From contig KV425555.1 in NCBI GenBank assembly GCA_001632425.1, positions 640,795-704,794 on the forward strand: a DNA stretch of 64,000 nt. The letters run 5' to 3'. Both the position numbers and the translations under genes were made by a program. Below are positions 33,835 through 47,200 of this stretch, one piece after another. How positions within the stretch are numbered: the first letter of the stretch is position 1; every line of letters begins with the position of its first letter. Source of the DNA: Neolentinus lepideus HHB14362 ss-1 (Eukaryota > Basidiomycota > Agaricomycetes > Gloeophyllales > Gloeophyllaceae). The notes beneath the pieces are model-generated. The model had not been told where the DNA came from. It ran no database searches and saw only the letters and a program-made list of their open reading frames with translations.

Positions 33835-35844
33835 ATGTCCCTTTTCGTCCGACGACCATTCCCTTCTCAACCGTATGTTCCTCGCTGCAGGCGCCCTTAC
33901 CACAACACGCCGAAACCCAGCAAGGCCAACCCTTTCGTCACCACAGGCGGACCCCGCAAGCCCCCAAACCTCACGATACATCCCAGCGTTGAACTTCCGA
34001 ACCCGGATCTATGGAGGGAAACGTTTGCGTACAACTACACCGTGCTACGAGATCGTGTCTCGGTAAAGAACCCGGGCACGGCGGAAAAGCTGGCGAAGAG
34101 TTTTATCTACTGGAATTGGAATAAGATGGATGAGAAGCAGGAACCGTCGAATACGGAAGAGAATATGGAGGAGCTGGACCTGGAGCCGGAACCACCCATT
34201 GGTGAACGGAGAGGCAAGGTCGTGATCGAGGCGTTCCCTGGTCAGTCTGAGCATCGTCTTGTTAAAATTCCACCATATCGACGCTATATAAAAACCGTTC
34301 GCCAAATGTTGCGAACGTTGGCGCGCCCACATTTGACACGAATTCGTCCGTTACGTCTCGTGAACTCCTCGAAGGTGTTTGCCGTGCTTGTGGCGAGTCT
34401 GCTGTGAAGATATTCTCAAGGGTACCGGGCGTAACAGTCGAACGCTGTGGTGACCTTTGTGAACTCGAAGTCGAAGGGGGATGGTTGGTCACTGCGACGG
34501 GCATAACTAATGCTGTTCATACCCCAGCGTTCCAGCAGGCTCATGTTTCTCGGAAATTGCATTGTCCATCCTCTCGTTAATGTGAACTTCGTCTGGGGTT
34601 CCGGCAGGCACTATGTGAACTTATTTTTGCAACTGTCGATGTCCTCCGAAATCCAAACCGAAAACTAACAATAGGTACCTTTAGGTCCCGGGGCTCTCAC
34701 CCGTGCTCTGATGAGACTACCGAAAGAGAGAATTCGAAAGTTGATTGTACTGGAAGACAACGAGTCGTATTATAATTGGCTAAAAGTGTGTCTCCCTCTC
34801 CTCGCATTCGACATTACCACCGCTCACTATATATATTTCTCAGCCTCTGGAACAAGTCGACCCGCGCGTCAAAGTCCTCCAGCACTCCGGCTACTCTTGG
34901 GAAACATACGAAGTGATCGAGGAGCTGGGCTTGCTCGACGACGTCAAGAAGCAGCCTTGGGAGCAGGTGCACGACGAACTGCACTTCATCTCGCACGTTC
35001 CGACGAACATCATGGGCGAGCAGCTCATCGCGCAGTTCTTCCGGTGCATACCTGATCGACAGTGGCTCTACAAGTTCGGGCGCATGCCCATGAGCATCAT
35101 ACTTGGCGCGTGGATGTGGAAGGTGTGTTTTATCCGTCTCCCTTTCTGTCCCGCTAAATAAACCCAAACTCTAACCTCTACCCACCTATCCCAGCGCATC
35201 TCTGCCCCCCCGGCCACCTCCGAGCGCTGCAAAGTCTCCGTCGTCGCCGAAGCCACCTCCGCATTCACTTCATCGCTCCCCCCATCCTCCTTGCTCCCGT
35301 ATGATGCGCACTTTCATCCGGTATTTACGAGGGAGAGCAGACAGAGCAAGCCGGAGTTACGGAGAAATGGAAGCCCGCTCGTTAGTATTAATATGTTGCC
35401 GTTTGCCAAGCAGGTGCGTTGTCTCCTTCATTAGAAATCCGGGAATGGTTAATCATTTTTGGGATGTACTTAGGTGATTGAGCAAGGCGCGCTAGACAAG
35501 TGGGATTTCTGTCTAAGAAGGTTGTTCGTGCTGAAGAGCACGGCGATTGGGAAAGCAATCGGGTATATTCCCTCCTCTCCTCCCTCTGTCCCTCTTCCCT
35601 TATCAATCGTCACTGACCTGAATACCGTAGCTCCCTTGCACCTGGCTCCACGACTCTCATCAAGTACCTTTCGGACGACAGTCTCCCGTCAGAAGAACGA
35701 TTGGACCTCAAAAAGCAAATCAACAAACTGACGGTGAAGGATTGGGCACTGGTGCTCGCAGCGTTTGAGAAGTGGCCGTTCGCCCCGGAGGATCTGTTGA
35801 TCTCAGATGCTTTCACAGTGGATAGGGAGCAGGGGAAGAGGTAG
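33835..35844 (+). CDS. Mitochondrial transcription factor B / rRNA dimethyladenosine transferase-like
   Basis: Six exons (33835-34240, 34685-34785, 34844-35122, 35195-35413, 35474-35562, 35631-35844) coding 435 aa. The N-terminus is basic with few acids (FVRRPFPSQPYVPRCRRP), as in a mitochondrial presequence. Motif I for S-adenosylmethionine is restored by splicing as EAFPGPGALT (132-141), followed by LIVLEDNESYY, HDELHFISHVPTNI and the C-terminal helical domain. This is the KsgA/Dim1-like family that includes yeast Mtf1 and animal TFB1M/TFB2M, which start mitochondrial transcription or dimethylate small-subunit rRNA. The first intron is 444 nt, against about 55-75 nt elsewhere, and carries an open frame (34266-34577). 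The expected NxPY methylation motif appears as HVPTN, so methyltransferase activity is doubtful. Confidence 0.88.
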
Positions 35845-36109
35845 GTGAAACGTGATGCGACCGCCTTGCGCGTGTGCTTATGACTGTAATAGATTTTAAG
35901 AGCGGATTTACTCCTGTCCTCAGTGCCTTCTCTGTTCATTGGCAGGTCGAGAATCATGCTAAAAGTATGCCGCTGTCCCGTCGACGAGGCATAGCAAGCA
36001 AGTTGATGGTATAGCAAAATAGGTCTACAGTTTATATGTTACAATCGCTGGGTAATGATATTAATGGTGTTCTTGACTTCACCAACCGATAGTATGGTTT
36101 CCGCAAACA

Positions 36110-39100
36110 TCAGACCTGCACCGTCACCACGCTCGCTTCAGCTTCTGGCATAGATCCCTCAGCATCCATGGCTTCGGCAGCAGGAGAAGGTGGCCACTCA
36201 ATCGGCTCTGGGGAGCCAGTCTCGGTTATCTGCGTCTGGGAAAATGCGCTGTCAGAAACCAGTTATTACTGACAAGACAAGCACGGCAGGTACCTCTTCT
36301 TGCGTCTTCCCATGACTTGGTGCAAGGGATTCTCCTGGTGTCCCATCAACCATGGTGACGTCCGTCGATTGCGTGTCGACAGCATCAGTCTGCTGCGTCT
36401 GGATGGCTTGACTATCCTCCCCTTCCGCCACCTTCTTCTTGCGCCCACGTTTCTCAGTCCTTTCAGACGCGGGACCTGGGGGTAAACCGAACAGGGTCAT
36501 TTGTTTCTTTTCCTTTGGTTTGACTTTCGATTCTAATCGTGTGTGATATATCTGATTATCAGTGGAGTGGAGGGCAATAGGGAGGGCCTGGCTTACTGTC
36601 ACTTGTATCTGTCTCGGCGGCCTCGACTTTGTTGAAGAAGCTTTCGCTCTTGTGTAGAGACGCGTTCTGCGCCGAGTTGCGTGCGAAGGGGTTGCGGGCC
36701 GTGGTTCCTGCACTAGGCTTCTTGGCGAAGGGGTTCACCTCTGTCATGCAACACAATCACTTCAATACTGATGACCAGGCTGGTTGTTTGGATCACTACG
36801 CACTTGATTTAGGACCAGCCGCAGGTGTGGGTGCTGCCTCGACGGATACCCGTCTCTTGGGTGCATTCTCGACTTCAGGAGACATGGATTTCCTGATGTC
36901 AGGCTCGTCGTCTGGCCGCTTACGTTTCCCAGCGGGCGATGGATCCTGTTGCATCTCGTCGTCGTCCACAGTTACTGCTAACGACCTGTGGCTGCCATTG
37001 GTTTTCGCGGGAGCGAGACCCGGTCTCGAGATCACAGGAGGCGGACCAAAGTCCTGGAATGGATTGTGTCTCCTTGTCGATGACCGTTCTGCAGGAAGAC
37101 GAGGGGGAGGTAGGGGGTCGGAGTCGTTCATCCATCGCTTGCGCTTCTCTAGGGCACCCTCTAGACGGTCTTCACTCATTCGATCTTCTTTCAGGGCTTC
37201 CATCTTTTCCTGAAGACCAACAAGATGGTAGAACCCAGCCACTTTCGTCGCCATGTCGAAGGATGTTGTATGGTGCAGCATCGCAGTCAGCTCGAGAGCG
37301 CGGGGTAGCTTGTCGTTCTTGCAAGCGTTCTGGATTAGTTGAATAAGTTCTTTATCTAAGGCTAGTTCCCGGCGTGAAATCTCATCAGTGGTAAGCTCAT
37401 CACCCAGAGTGTCTCGCTTGATGTTGAGGAGCATAGATTCTCTAGCGAGGCTGTTGGATACTTGTAAGAAATCGGCGACGTATCGAAGACGGGGCTGACT
37501 CACTGCTCTTCCAATGGCGCTTCTTTGGGATCTTTTCTCCTGAAAGGATACCGAAGCGGTAGTTCTTGAATCAACGGTCTAGGGAATCCTGGATATTCTT
37601 GTCGCCCCTGGATCGAAAGCTCAGCGTGCTACAAATCTGCGAAGAGACTATGCACTCTACCTTCATGATCAAACACATGAAAGTATCCGCGGTAACGCCA
37701 ACTGGCCAGTACGATTCATCTTTACCTTCCCGACGCTCAAGGGTGTTCGTATCCAATGAACGGATCCAGGATGCGCGGAGAGGAATTCGAAACCGAGGCA
37801 TAGTATACAGCACGCCACTGGAGTCGTAGATCACCGGTGCCTGAATGATCAAGTTAAAGCACAAACAGGATCAGAATGTACGTCAACTCACACCCTCCTG
37901 AGTGACTCCAATCCACTTCAAAGTACATCCTTTGGGGATTGGAAGCTTCTGTTTCTGCAAGACACTGAAATCGTCGAATTCCCAGATTGTACCAAGTAAG
38001 TTCTGTGAGCCTGTTACATACGGATTAATTAGAGCCCTACTCCCGAGCGATCGTACTTACCATCTATCGTTGTTGCTCCATCTCGGGTCACAACGAAGAC
38101 AAACTCAGTTCCAGCAATCATGGTGACGAAGTCACCATCAAGACCAATACTAATTCGCTCAATTCCTGTCCCACTCAGAAAGGTGATCTCGTGCTGGTTG
38201 GTTGCGACCACGACATTACCGTACCCTTGCAGCTCGCCGTCGGACATCACTCGTTGGGACTTCGTTGGGCGCGGACCACCCGCGGAAACCCCAAGAGCTC
38301 TGACGCCTTTAGATAGCTCATACGTCCATTCGCCTTGGGAGGCCCAGGTCCCGTATGGCTTGTACGTGACATGACCGAGGTGGTCGTTCTCAGGTGGACA
38401 TGCAAAGAGCGCTCCTCGCTCACCCAGCGATGCTAAATCATACTTGAAGTGATCTGTGAAATGCATGGCTTTGCGGGTTGTCTTGTCATGGAACTCGACG
38501 TTCACAATGTGGTGAGTATCCTGGTCTGTCACTTCAATGACTCCAATCATGTTATAGTCTGTATAATGCAGTGCGTTTGTTACAATAAATTAGGAATATT
38601 ATCCTTTGACTTACCCAGATATCTCTTCTTGTTAGTCCAAGGTGTCGATCCTGGCTGGAAGGCCGGTTGTGCCTTCGTAACGCTCACTGCAAACGCGCAC
38701 TCAGAGCAAGAACCTTCTGCAAGAAGCAACATTAGTTACCCATTTCCTTCACAAGACCATCCTTCTTGCTCCTTTGATCGTCGGGCTCGTCTTGCATACC
38801 ATCCCCAATGTCATCCAAAATCCAATCATCGTTGTCAAGGTCGATTTCGGGCTCTGTGTCATCCTTATCCTTGTCCTTATTAGCGCCCACACCGTCGTCG
38901 AACAAGGACGAAGTTGTTTTCCTCTCGACCGGGACTGTTGTGACAGACGCAACGGCAGAATGCTTGACAGGGTCCGGCGAGGTCGGGGGAATGGGCTTGG
39001 GCCATCGGGTTAGGAGACCATCGGTATCTGTCCAAGCGAGGAGGTTTTGCGTAGGTGACCATGCTAGTTGGGTAACGATCGTATTCGGCGAGGCCGGATG

Positions 39101-40290
39101 TCTAGCAAGATATTCAGCGAAGTGAAACAGTCACTGTTGAATCTCGCTCGCCTGAAAAGCACTCTCCTGTTCTGCGTTGACCAAATGAATACCCCCGCTC
39201 GTGAGGATGATGCGAGATACAGCCCATTTGGGGAGAGAGCTAGTGCTGTCACATCCCCTAACATGGAGTCGTCGGAGAAGGTAGATGACTTCGCCCATGT
39301 GCTGCGGGTGATGGTAACAATTTCTTCCAGCACAGTTTAGATTGTGTCCGTACGTCTTGGGAGTTTGAAACTCACCATGTGTACGGGTGGCAGCGTAAAA
39401 GTGCTGTCCGGACGTATGCCAAATCGCTGAGCAGTCGTGAGCGAATTCCGTTGCTCTGTGCGGTCAATGAGCACACCAGATTAGGGAAGCAGATACAAGC
39501 AGTACAGACTCGGAATCTGAGACAGCGGGTATAACGCCCTCAATGACTTTCTCCTGCTTCGGCTCGTCCTCCGACACGTCCCACACAATAATTTTTCCGT
39601 CCGCCCCGGACGTCGTCTACAAGACATTGAAGAAATGAACGGATGCCATGTAGGATGGACCTACTAGTAAGGACCCCGATGGATGCCATGTCACTTTCCG
39701 AACGCACTTCGTATGCCCGGACAGCAACGTTATCTTGAGTGGATCTTCCAAGTCAATCAACTTGACATCCAATTCTCTAAAATATGCTTGAGCGCTCGAC
39801 CGCAGCAATGGTATCGTGTCAACTCACTCTGACGACACTGCAACCCGCTTCCCCTTAGGATCAATAGCCAAGGAACGAATAGCCGCTCCGTTTCCACTAG
39901 TAACAAGCCCCTCCATTTCGGTGGCGTTTTTTGGGTATCTTCGAACCTCAGAATCCTCACTTCCCGACAGCCAGCAATCTTCCTGTCCAAGACCAAACAC
40001 GTTAGTGTACATTGTCCATGGCTCCGTTAATGTCCATACCCCAATCGCGACAGCCGTAATACTCTCTCCAGCTTCAACCGCTACACCTGGTTCCTGGTCT
40101 GCTCCTTCATTGGTATTCCAGACGCGTACAAGGGTGTCGTTGCCGCCAGTATACGCCAGCCTGCAACACGTTAATTACACTCCGTAGGTGTCGCAGCTAA
40201 TATTGTTACGTACAAGCCATCTCTAGAGAAGGCTAAGCATGTTGTACCTGGCCCATGTGCTGAATTTTGTAGGATTTTGCTGCCAGACAT
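36110..40290 (-). CDS. CTF4: CTF4/MCL1 (WDHD1) replisome adaptor
   Basis: Seventeen exons coding 949 aa: 40214-40290, 40040-40160, 39828-39982, 39665-39776, 39510-39616, 39376-39455, 39152-39323, 38740-39101, 38615-38686, 38061-38558, 37892-38010, 37661-37840, 37504-37607, 36804-37450, 36597-36740, 36294-36532, 36110-36235. N-terminal WD40 repeats ([52 protein letters not shown]) are followed by the SepB beta-propeller ([20 protein letters not shown] through [17 protein letters not shown]) and a helical bundle ([20 protein letters not shown]). A disordered basic tail with NPFAKKP and QMTLFGLP ends the protein. CTF4 trimers link CMG helicase to DNA polymerase alpha-primase. The intron at 39102-39151 region (between exons 7 and 8) uses a GC donor. 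It is convergent with the mitochondrial factor gene. Confidence 0.92.
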
Positions 40291-40462
40291 GATGAAGCTA
40301 GTAGAGTGTGAAGCGCCGCGTGAGGTCACCAGACGCGTCGAGTTAAACGCGGGTCGTAACGTGTATCATATGTCACGCTAGGAATGTGCACGTGCTCCTG
40401 GAGCAGGTGCTGTAAGCCATAGTTATACAAATACAATAAGCAGTACAGTAGCACAACGACAC

Positions 40463-43400
40463 TTAGTCGTGCACTTCCAATGGTGTCTCATCCTCATCTG
40501 TCAAATCGCTCTCTTCCCCGCCTTTTCTGTACCCCTCAACGACCTTCTCCCCATCAGCTTCTTTCCCATCCCCTTTCTCCTTGTCATTTTCATCACCCAC
40601 AACAATATCCTTAACTTTGGGGTCCTCTTTGCTTAGAGCACCTTCCTCGCTCGAAAGAGGCGCGCCAGAGACGAATGTCTCGGTAAGGGAGCCCACCGTC
40701 GATAATGCCATCTCGAGCACCGACTCGACGCGCTTGCGCAGGACGTCGTGCGTGCTCGACACAGTCTGTTATTCGTTCAATCCACTCATCAATATCCAGT
40801 TCTCTTTGTAAAAGAAGGAAGTGCCACGTACCATAGTGACTAAATTGATCCTAGCATCAGCTTCGTCCAGACGAACAAGGAGAGACGCATCCCCGTCTCC
40901 ATCCTCGCCGTCCTCATCAGGAACGGGCCCTGGCTCGTCAGGCATGTGCAGCTCGACGTCGCCAAAGTGTGCCTCCAGAAACATGGCCAACCGCTGTATA
41001 CGCGTCACATTCGCGTGCTCATCGTCCGCATCCGCGTGCGGGTGTGAGTGCGAATGTGGGTGGGTGGTGACTAAACAAAGGACATGGTGAGTGGAGGTAG
41101 GATACTAATGGGATGGAAGAACATACGCTTGACAGACGCAGGACTTTTGTCAATGCCGGATATAAGCGCGAGAGTCGAATCTGCGATCATGTCGTTGCTC
41201 GCACTGGAGTCCCACTCCAGTGTTAGCTCATGCCCATTCGTATGCTTGACATCCACGACGCCCATAACCTACAGCCAAATAATCAGCTTCCATCTAAACA
41301 ATCATTGTCAAATACCTACCCGCATAGTCGGCACCCCGTCCCTGTCCAAGCCCTCCTCTACGTTCCCAAACATTCCCTCCAAATGCCAGCGAACGAGCTC
41401 CCACCCAACACCCAAGGTCATCTTCTGTCTCTGGGTCACCACACACGTCGACAAACCAGCGAAGTCCCGCAGATCCCGGGGATCTAGCAGGGTGTACGAG
41501 TAATCTTTAGACACAAGGAGTCCAGAGAGCATGTCGCCCGCTTGCGGAGGCTTCGTTGCGAGGGTCCCGATAGCCTATAACATTTACTCAGTAACGATGG
41601 ACGATGGTGCAGACAAGGGAAAAGGTGTTGTACTTTTGCGACCCGCTCCCCGCGAAAGGTCAGTTCCAGAGTTTCGAGATTTCGAGGGGTATGTATCTTG
41701 ACCTCCTCGTCTCGGTCTTTGTAACGTGACTGGAGGGCAGCCCGCAACCGACCCATGTTGTTCACTTCACCATGAACGAGAACCTCAATGATTGGTGACC
41801 ATGGGTATAGAAAGATGCCTCGATTCATAGTTAACACGCACCACATGCTGAGCTTTGACCATCTCAATGAACTCTGAATTTTGCGAATAATCTACATGCG
41901 CGCTGAAAGAAATTTCGTCCACCGACATCTTCCTCGGAATGGGGTTGCCCTTCAATGAGATAATCTCCGTCGGCTCAGTCATAATATCCTAGTCACACCA
42001 AAACTATGAGCACCGATGTTCCAATGAGGACGAACCAGCGATAGGCTATGCACGGGCGCACCACATACAAAGTTCTGCCACACACAAACTCAAGACGGGA
42101 ATAGGGACAAGACAAATATATTGTTTATTCCACGAATGTACATGATGTCGTACGGTGCCCCCGCTATAGCCATAACGCCCACTCACCCTGGCCAGTGTCC
42201 CTTCGATCGAGTACCCAGTGATAATCAGCCCGTTCCTTGGGTCTGGAGCCATGAGTTCCAGCAACTCGCGACTCGCGCCGGTATTCATGAAACCGGGGCT
42301 AGCAAGCACAACACACGGAGGGCCTTCCGCAATCTTGCGCTCCCAACCTCGAGTTTGTGGCACGTTTGAGATGTGTCTATTTCGTATGTAAGCTCGTTAC
42401 ACACAACCATCTACTTACGGTCACTCACTTGAAGACGAAAGGATTGTCACGTTTAGCGAATCTTGACCTGATGTTGGCGTTCATAGTATGAATGTACGTC
42501 TGGTAGACGGCCATGCACTTTCGAGCAAGGTTAGAAGCGTAATAGATAGGTACGTTGTGCAAGTCAGGGTGCTTTTTCCAGTATTCGTCCAGAACAAGTA
42601 AAAGCTCTTGAGCGCGGCCAAGAGCAAAGACAGGCATCAGAACGTGCCCTCCTCGCCTGATGATCGAATGAACAAGCTCAGTGAATCGAGCTTCTTTTGC
42701 GTCTCTTGCTTCCAGTGTCTGTACACCGAATGTGCTTTCAACAATTAGGACATCTGGCCGGATGGGAGGCACCTCAGCTTTGACCAGATGCCGATCTTCT
42801 TCGCGAGAGTAGTCCCCAGTATACAGTATCTTCAGACCAGTTATGTCGATCAGAAACATACAGGCACCCAGGACATGACCGGCGTGATAGGAAGTAAAAG
42901 AGATACCAGGACAAACATTGATGAGTTGATGGGCGGAGACAGGAATGATAGATGCGAGGGACATGGTCACATCCATTGGAGAGAATAATGCGTCGGATGA
43001 AGAAGAGCTAGAGGTGATTCAGAGACCCCAACTCTAAGGCGATTCGTTCCCAGCCTACCTCATTCGAACGAAATCTTGCATCATGAACTTATGCACTGCT
43101 TTGGTGGGATGAGTCATGTATACTTTCCCTTTACCGTCTCTGAAATTAGTCTGAACGAGATATGAGTATGCTTGTTGCTCAATACTAGTGAAATATTATC
43201 ACCTTCTCCATAATGTATGTCAAAGCAGCCGCGTGGTCCATGTGAAAGCTGAAACGGTCGCATAAATTCAAGATATGAACCACCTTGATAGACTTCTACA
43301 TACTGGGTAATGAGGAGGGCATCAACGGTGCTCCAGTCAAGTTCGTCAACAAATGGCAGTGAAGCCATTCCACTGTACGCCAAGTGAACGCCAGCATCAC

Positions 43401-43500
43401 AGACGACAGTCTTGCCACGGTATTGCAAGACGCAGCATGAACGGCCCACTTCCTGGCCAGCTCCCAACAATGTTATACTGAGAGTGGGAGTGTCAGCCAT
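40463..43500 (-). CDS. YSH1: CPSF73 / Ysh1 mRNA 3'-end endonuclease
   Basis: Eleven exons coding 779 aa: 43304-43500, 43203-43248, 43059-43150, 42429-43007, 42187-42376, 41842-41988, 41634-41783, 41320-41574, 41127-41268, 40832-41070, 40463-40765. It is the metallo-beta-lactamase/beta-CASP nuclease that cleaves pre-mRNA before polyadenylation. The zinc motif HFHMDH (66-71) is restored across the first intron. Also visible are [74 protein letters not shown] and LVHGE. The C-terminal domain has a His-rich insert (HPHSHSHPH) and a disordered acidic end. The intron at 41989-42186 is 198 nt, longer than the others. It is divergent from the small basic protein gene, 151 bp away. Confidence 0.95.
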
Positions 43501-43651
43501 GGTGAGAGAATGGAGAAGAGAAAGAAAGCCTTCCACATGAAATAAGCGCTCAACAGGAACAAGCCGCAATGGTCGTGTTATGTAATACAAGTAACTTTTC
43601 TATCCTTCTTTACCTTCGCGGTCTGTCAGAAGGACCGTCCTTTTGCAATTC

Positions 43652-43961
43652 ATGTCCAAGGGGACGAGAAAGCATGCAAAACCCACTACACTAAACACCT
43701 CGAAGGCGTTTGCGCTGAAAGCGGCCAAGAAGCATAAATGGAGCAAAAAATTGACTCGAGCGCAGGCAACAGAAGCTCGAGTTCATCTAGACAGCCAGGT
43801 CGAAGCGATTTACAGGGTATGGCGAATGCAAGATGATCTGCTCGCATTGCTTAACACACATATATATTCTCTAGGTCAGCGAGGAGGCAGCCATCGCAAC
43901 CACTTCGGACTTGATAGATGATTCGGTTCATACTTTAACTTCTGGCCTTCAAGGTCTATAA
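43652..43961 (+). CDS. Small basic protein of unknown function
   Basis: Two exons (43652-43816 and 43875-43961, 58-nt intron) coding 83 aa. The N-terminal half is Lys-rich (KAAKKHKWSKKL) and helical; the C-terminal half is mildly acidic (IATTSDLIDDSV). The composition suggests a nuclear or nucleolar protein. I do not recognise it. The divergent arrangement with YSH1 implies a shared promoter of about 150 bp. Splice sites are canonical and the stop follows naturally, which supports a real gene. Confidence 0.6.
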
Positions 43962-44250
43962 TCTTATCCCTCGAGATGGTCAAAACATGGCTTTATTCAA
44001 GGTCAATTAAGAACGTCGCACATACATGTATTGATATCTGCTAAGATAACAGCGCTATCGTAAACTATCTAACTACACTCAGAAGCGTCCATACTAAAGT
44101 TGAGCCGGGAATTGTGAACCCGTTGATACAGAGACGTCAACGACTCACAGAAGAGAAGCACAAAAATACATAGAAAGAGATCACAGTACAGCTCATGCAT
44201 ACACTCTAGCAAGTAAAACTGGATAGCGATGGTCAATTTCGTCGTCATTA

Positions 44251-47200
44251 TCAATTCATGTCTTCCCAGTTGGGCCGTGGCGGGCTGATCGACAGCTTGC
44301 CCATCTCCTTTCTTTGCCGTAGGTTCTTAACTTCCGTGTTGATGAGATCCCTGAGACGTTCAAGATCAACGCTGCGCTCTGCCCGAGAGCCCATGAGCAG
44401 GTTCCGCCAGATACCAGCTGCAGCGACGGAATTATCGATAGCAAGCTGCAATGGCCTGTGGAGGCGAACCATCTTTTGCATAAGATGGTCCGGACTGGGA
44501 TATATAGCATCAGGCCAGGCGATCCGGATGGCAAACCACCATCCCAGAGGCTAGAGAGCAGTCATTTAATTTATAGAACGGAATGGGTCGTACGACAGAC
44601 TCACACGACCATCCGGTAAGCAGCGTTCTGGGAAGGTGTCGTAAGTGGTCAAAGTTCCGTCGGGCAGCGAGAACCTATTCATAATTGTTAGAACCTTTCA
44701 AATCTGCATCGACGCTACTTATCGCATACCTGTGCACGACCCAGTGATTCTCGTCCGAGCGATGCTTGGCGAGCACTATCAACAACCTAGGTATCCCCTC
44801 CAACCCGAACGGACCCCAAAGGTCCCGTAGCATAGCACAGGCATCACCATGGCGGCCATTGTAAACAGCATTGCTTATCGCGTCGGCCATATTCGGGGGC
44901 ACAAATAGACGATCGACCCGGCCTTGCGGTGAGTCTGTCATCTTGCTCCTCACATACCGCTTATAGGTCTGCGTTGACCAGATACTCAATGCGACCTCGT
45001 CGACCTGATGACCACGAGTGGTGCTATTCAGCGCAGCGTCCAGTTCAGACTTGGGCCACACGATGGCCCAGCTCAACAAACGTTGGTGCACTCTCTGCCA
45101 CGGCGGCATCGGCGCCTCGCTACCATAAGCATTCTGCCACATATCCTGTCGAGTGTCTCGAGGCACCGGCGGCAGGGACGGGGACGACTTCCTCGTGTAA
45201 GCGCCCGTATTTTCATCCGTAATCTCCGGTATCCCAGATTCAGTAATAGCGGCATGCCCATCTGGGTCCTCTTCATACTCCCCGCCGTCTCTCGCAACTT
45301 CCCAGGTCTTGTGGGAAACCGCAGACTGGCTTCCAGTCGGCTTCACTCGGAGCTTGTATAGCTCTTCTTCGAGGTACTGCTGCCCGGGAGAATCGTCACG
45401 GCCGACCATGAACTCACTCATAGGCCCACGCGTCTCGGTATCCTGCCCCGGATAAACGTGGTGGAGTTCGTCTTCAAACTCGTCTTCTTCCGTGATCCCG
45501 TGGGTAGAGCCGTCGTGGTGATGCATAGAGCCAGGCATCGTGTGCACGGCGGTAGATTGGTTGATCATTTCATCTTCGGGAACCTGGAACATCGAAGCCA
45601 CGGTGCCAGTCGGTTGAGCCGTTTGGATGTTGACCGTCTGCGTCATCGGTGTTTGGCCATATTGATCAAGTTCTGATTGTGTATATTGATGGTCGCGGCG
45701 ATAGCTTCGGCCATCTTCCACATACGAGTCCCCCCTCGCAGACTTGAGACTGTCGATCTTTGGACCTAAGCCCTCAAGCCTTTGTTGCATAATAATCATG
45801 CCCTGCATAAGCTCTTTCGCCCAGTCAGGCGGCTCCTGCTAGAAGGAAATCAGTTCAGACATTCACCGACCTATTCATATCACGTACAGAGGTGAGTGTA
45901 GGCACATAATTTGGTTCCATATGAATCTCAGGGTCGTGATTATGGAATGACTTGCGATACTGGTTAATGGACTGCGGCACAATTACTCAGCATATCATGA
46001 CGGGAGAACCTCACAGAGAAAGACCCTACCTCGACATCATACTTCATGCCCAACTTCTTAATTCTTTGTTTGACCGCCTTCTGCACAGCCTTCTTCGTGA
46101 TATCATGCAGCTGAGAGTCCTCAAGGGCATGCAAAAGCACACACAGCTCCATATCATGGAAGTGGGAATTTTGTAAATCCGCCTCGAGGTTCGCCAACGA
46201 CATGGTCGTCCTAGACATCCTACGAGACAGCAAGTCCCTCACTTTCTCTGCATCACCCTCGTCCATGTCCATCGGAGACTGAGGACGTGACTGTCTGGGT
46301 GTAGCACCACCATCATTCGCGACGGAGCGATTACCGTTCACCTGCGATGCCATCACTGACGGCTGCTTCTGTTGGTCCTGAGACATTACGCCGCTCATCA
46401 TGGCCACATGGAACAGGTCCTCAGTGGTCGGCGCATGTCGGTGTGGCGAGAACGCTCGGTTCAAATTCTGCCCAGACATGCCCGAAACATGCGAACGAAC
46501 TACGAGCGAAGTCCTCAGTGATGAACCCAGGTATATGAAATTAATAAGACCCGACCTCCGTTTATGTCGCGAGGCTGGCCGCGTGGCGACTGCTGCTCGC
46601 GAACAGGACTCATCGCTCGCTGCGACAAGTTCGCCTTTGCAACCCCATTCGTCTTTGGCTTAAAGTTGGAAGGCGAGTCAGACGGAGAAATCGACGGCGT
46701 TTTCGACAGTGGCTTAGGGGACTTCGCGCCATCCACGACGCTGCCGTTCGCCCCGTACCCGTTCCTCCCATTGACCCCCGACTTCTGTGATGGGCCACGA
46801 GAAATCGCCGAACGAGGCGACAGCGGCCGCCCATCAGCAGTAGGCGCCCGGCTCCCGGCAGCAGAGGGTGCTTTGCCCGGCTATAGTGAGGCTCCGGTCA
46901 GCATGGAATGGAATATGCCATGGGTAAATGTACACTGACATTGCCTGTGACAGTTGCATCGTCCCGCTCGGATCCACGCGCCGAGCGGGAGATGGTTCGT
47001 GTCTTATGAGATGAACTGGAAGGTGGTTCAACCTCAATCATCACACTAGCCGCACGCGGAGAGGCTACAGACCCTGGGAGAGGGATTTGGGCTGCTTGCG
47101 CGGGAGTACTCTGAAACCAGATGTTAATCAGTGTCATGCGCGTCGAGGTATCGGGCATACGTGAAAACCGTTGTACGGTCCACCACCAATGCCGCTGTCG

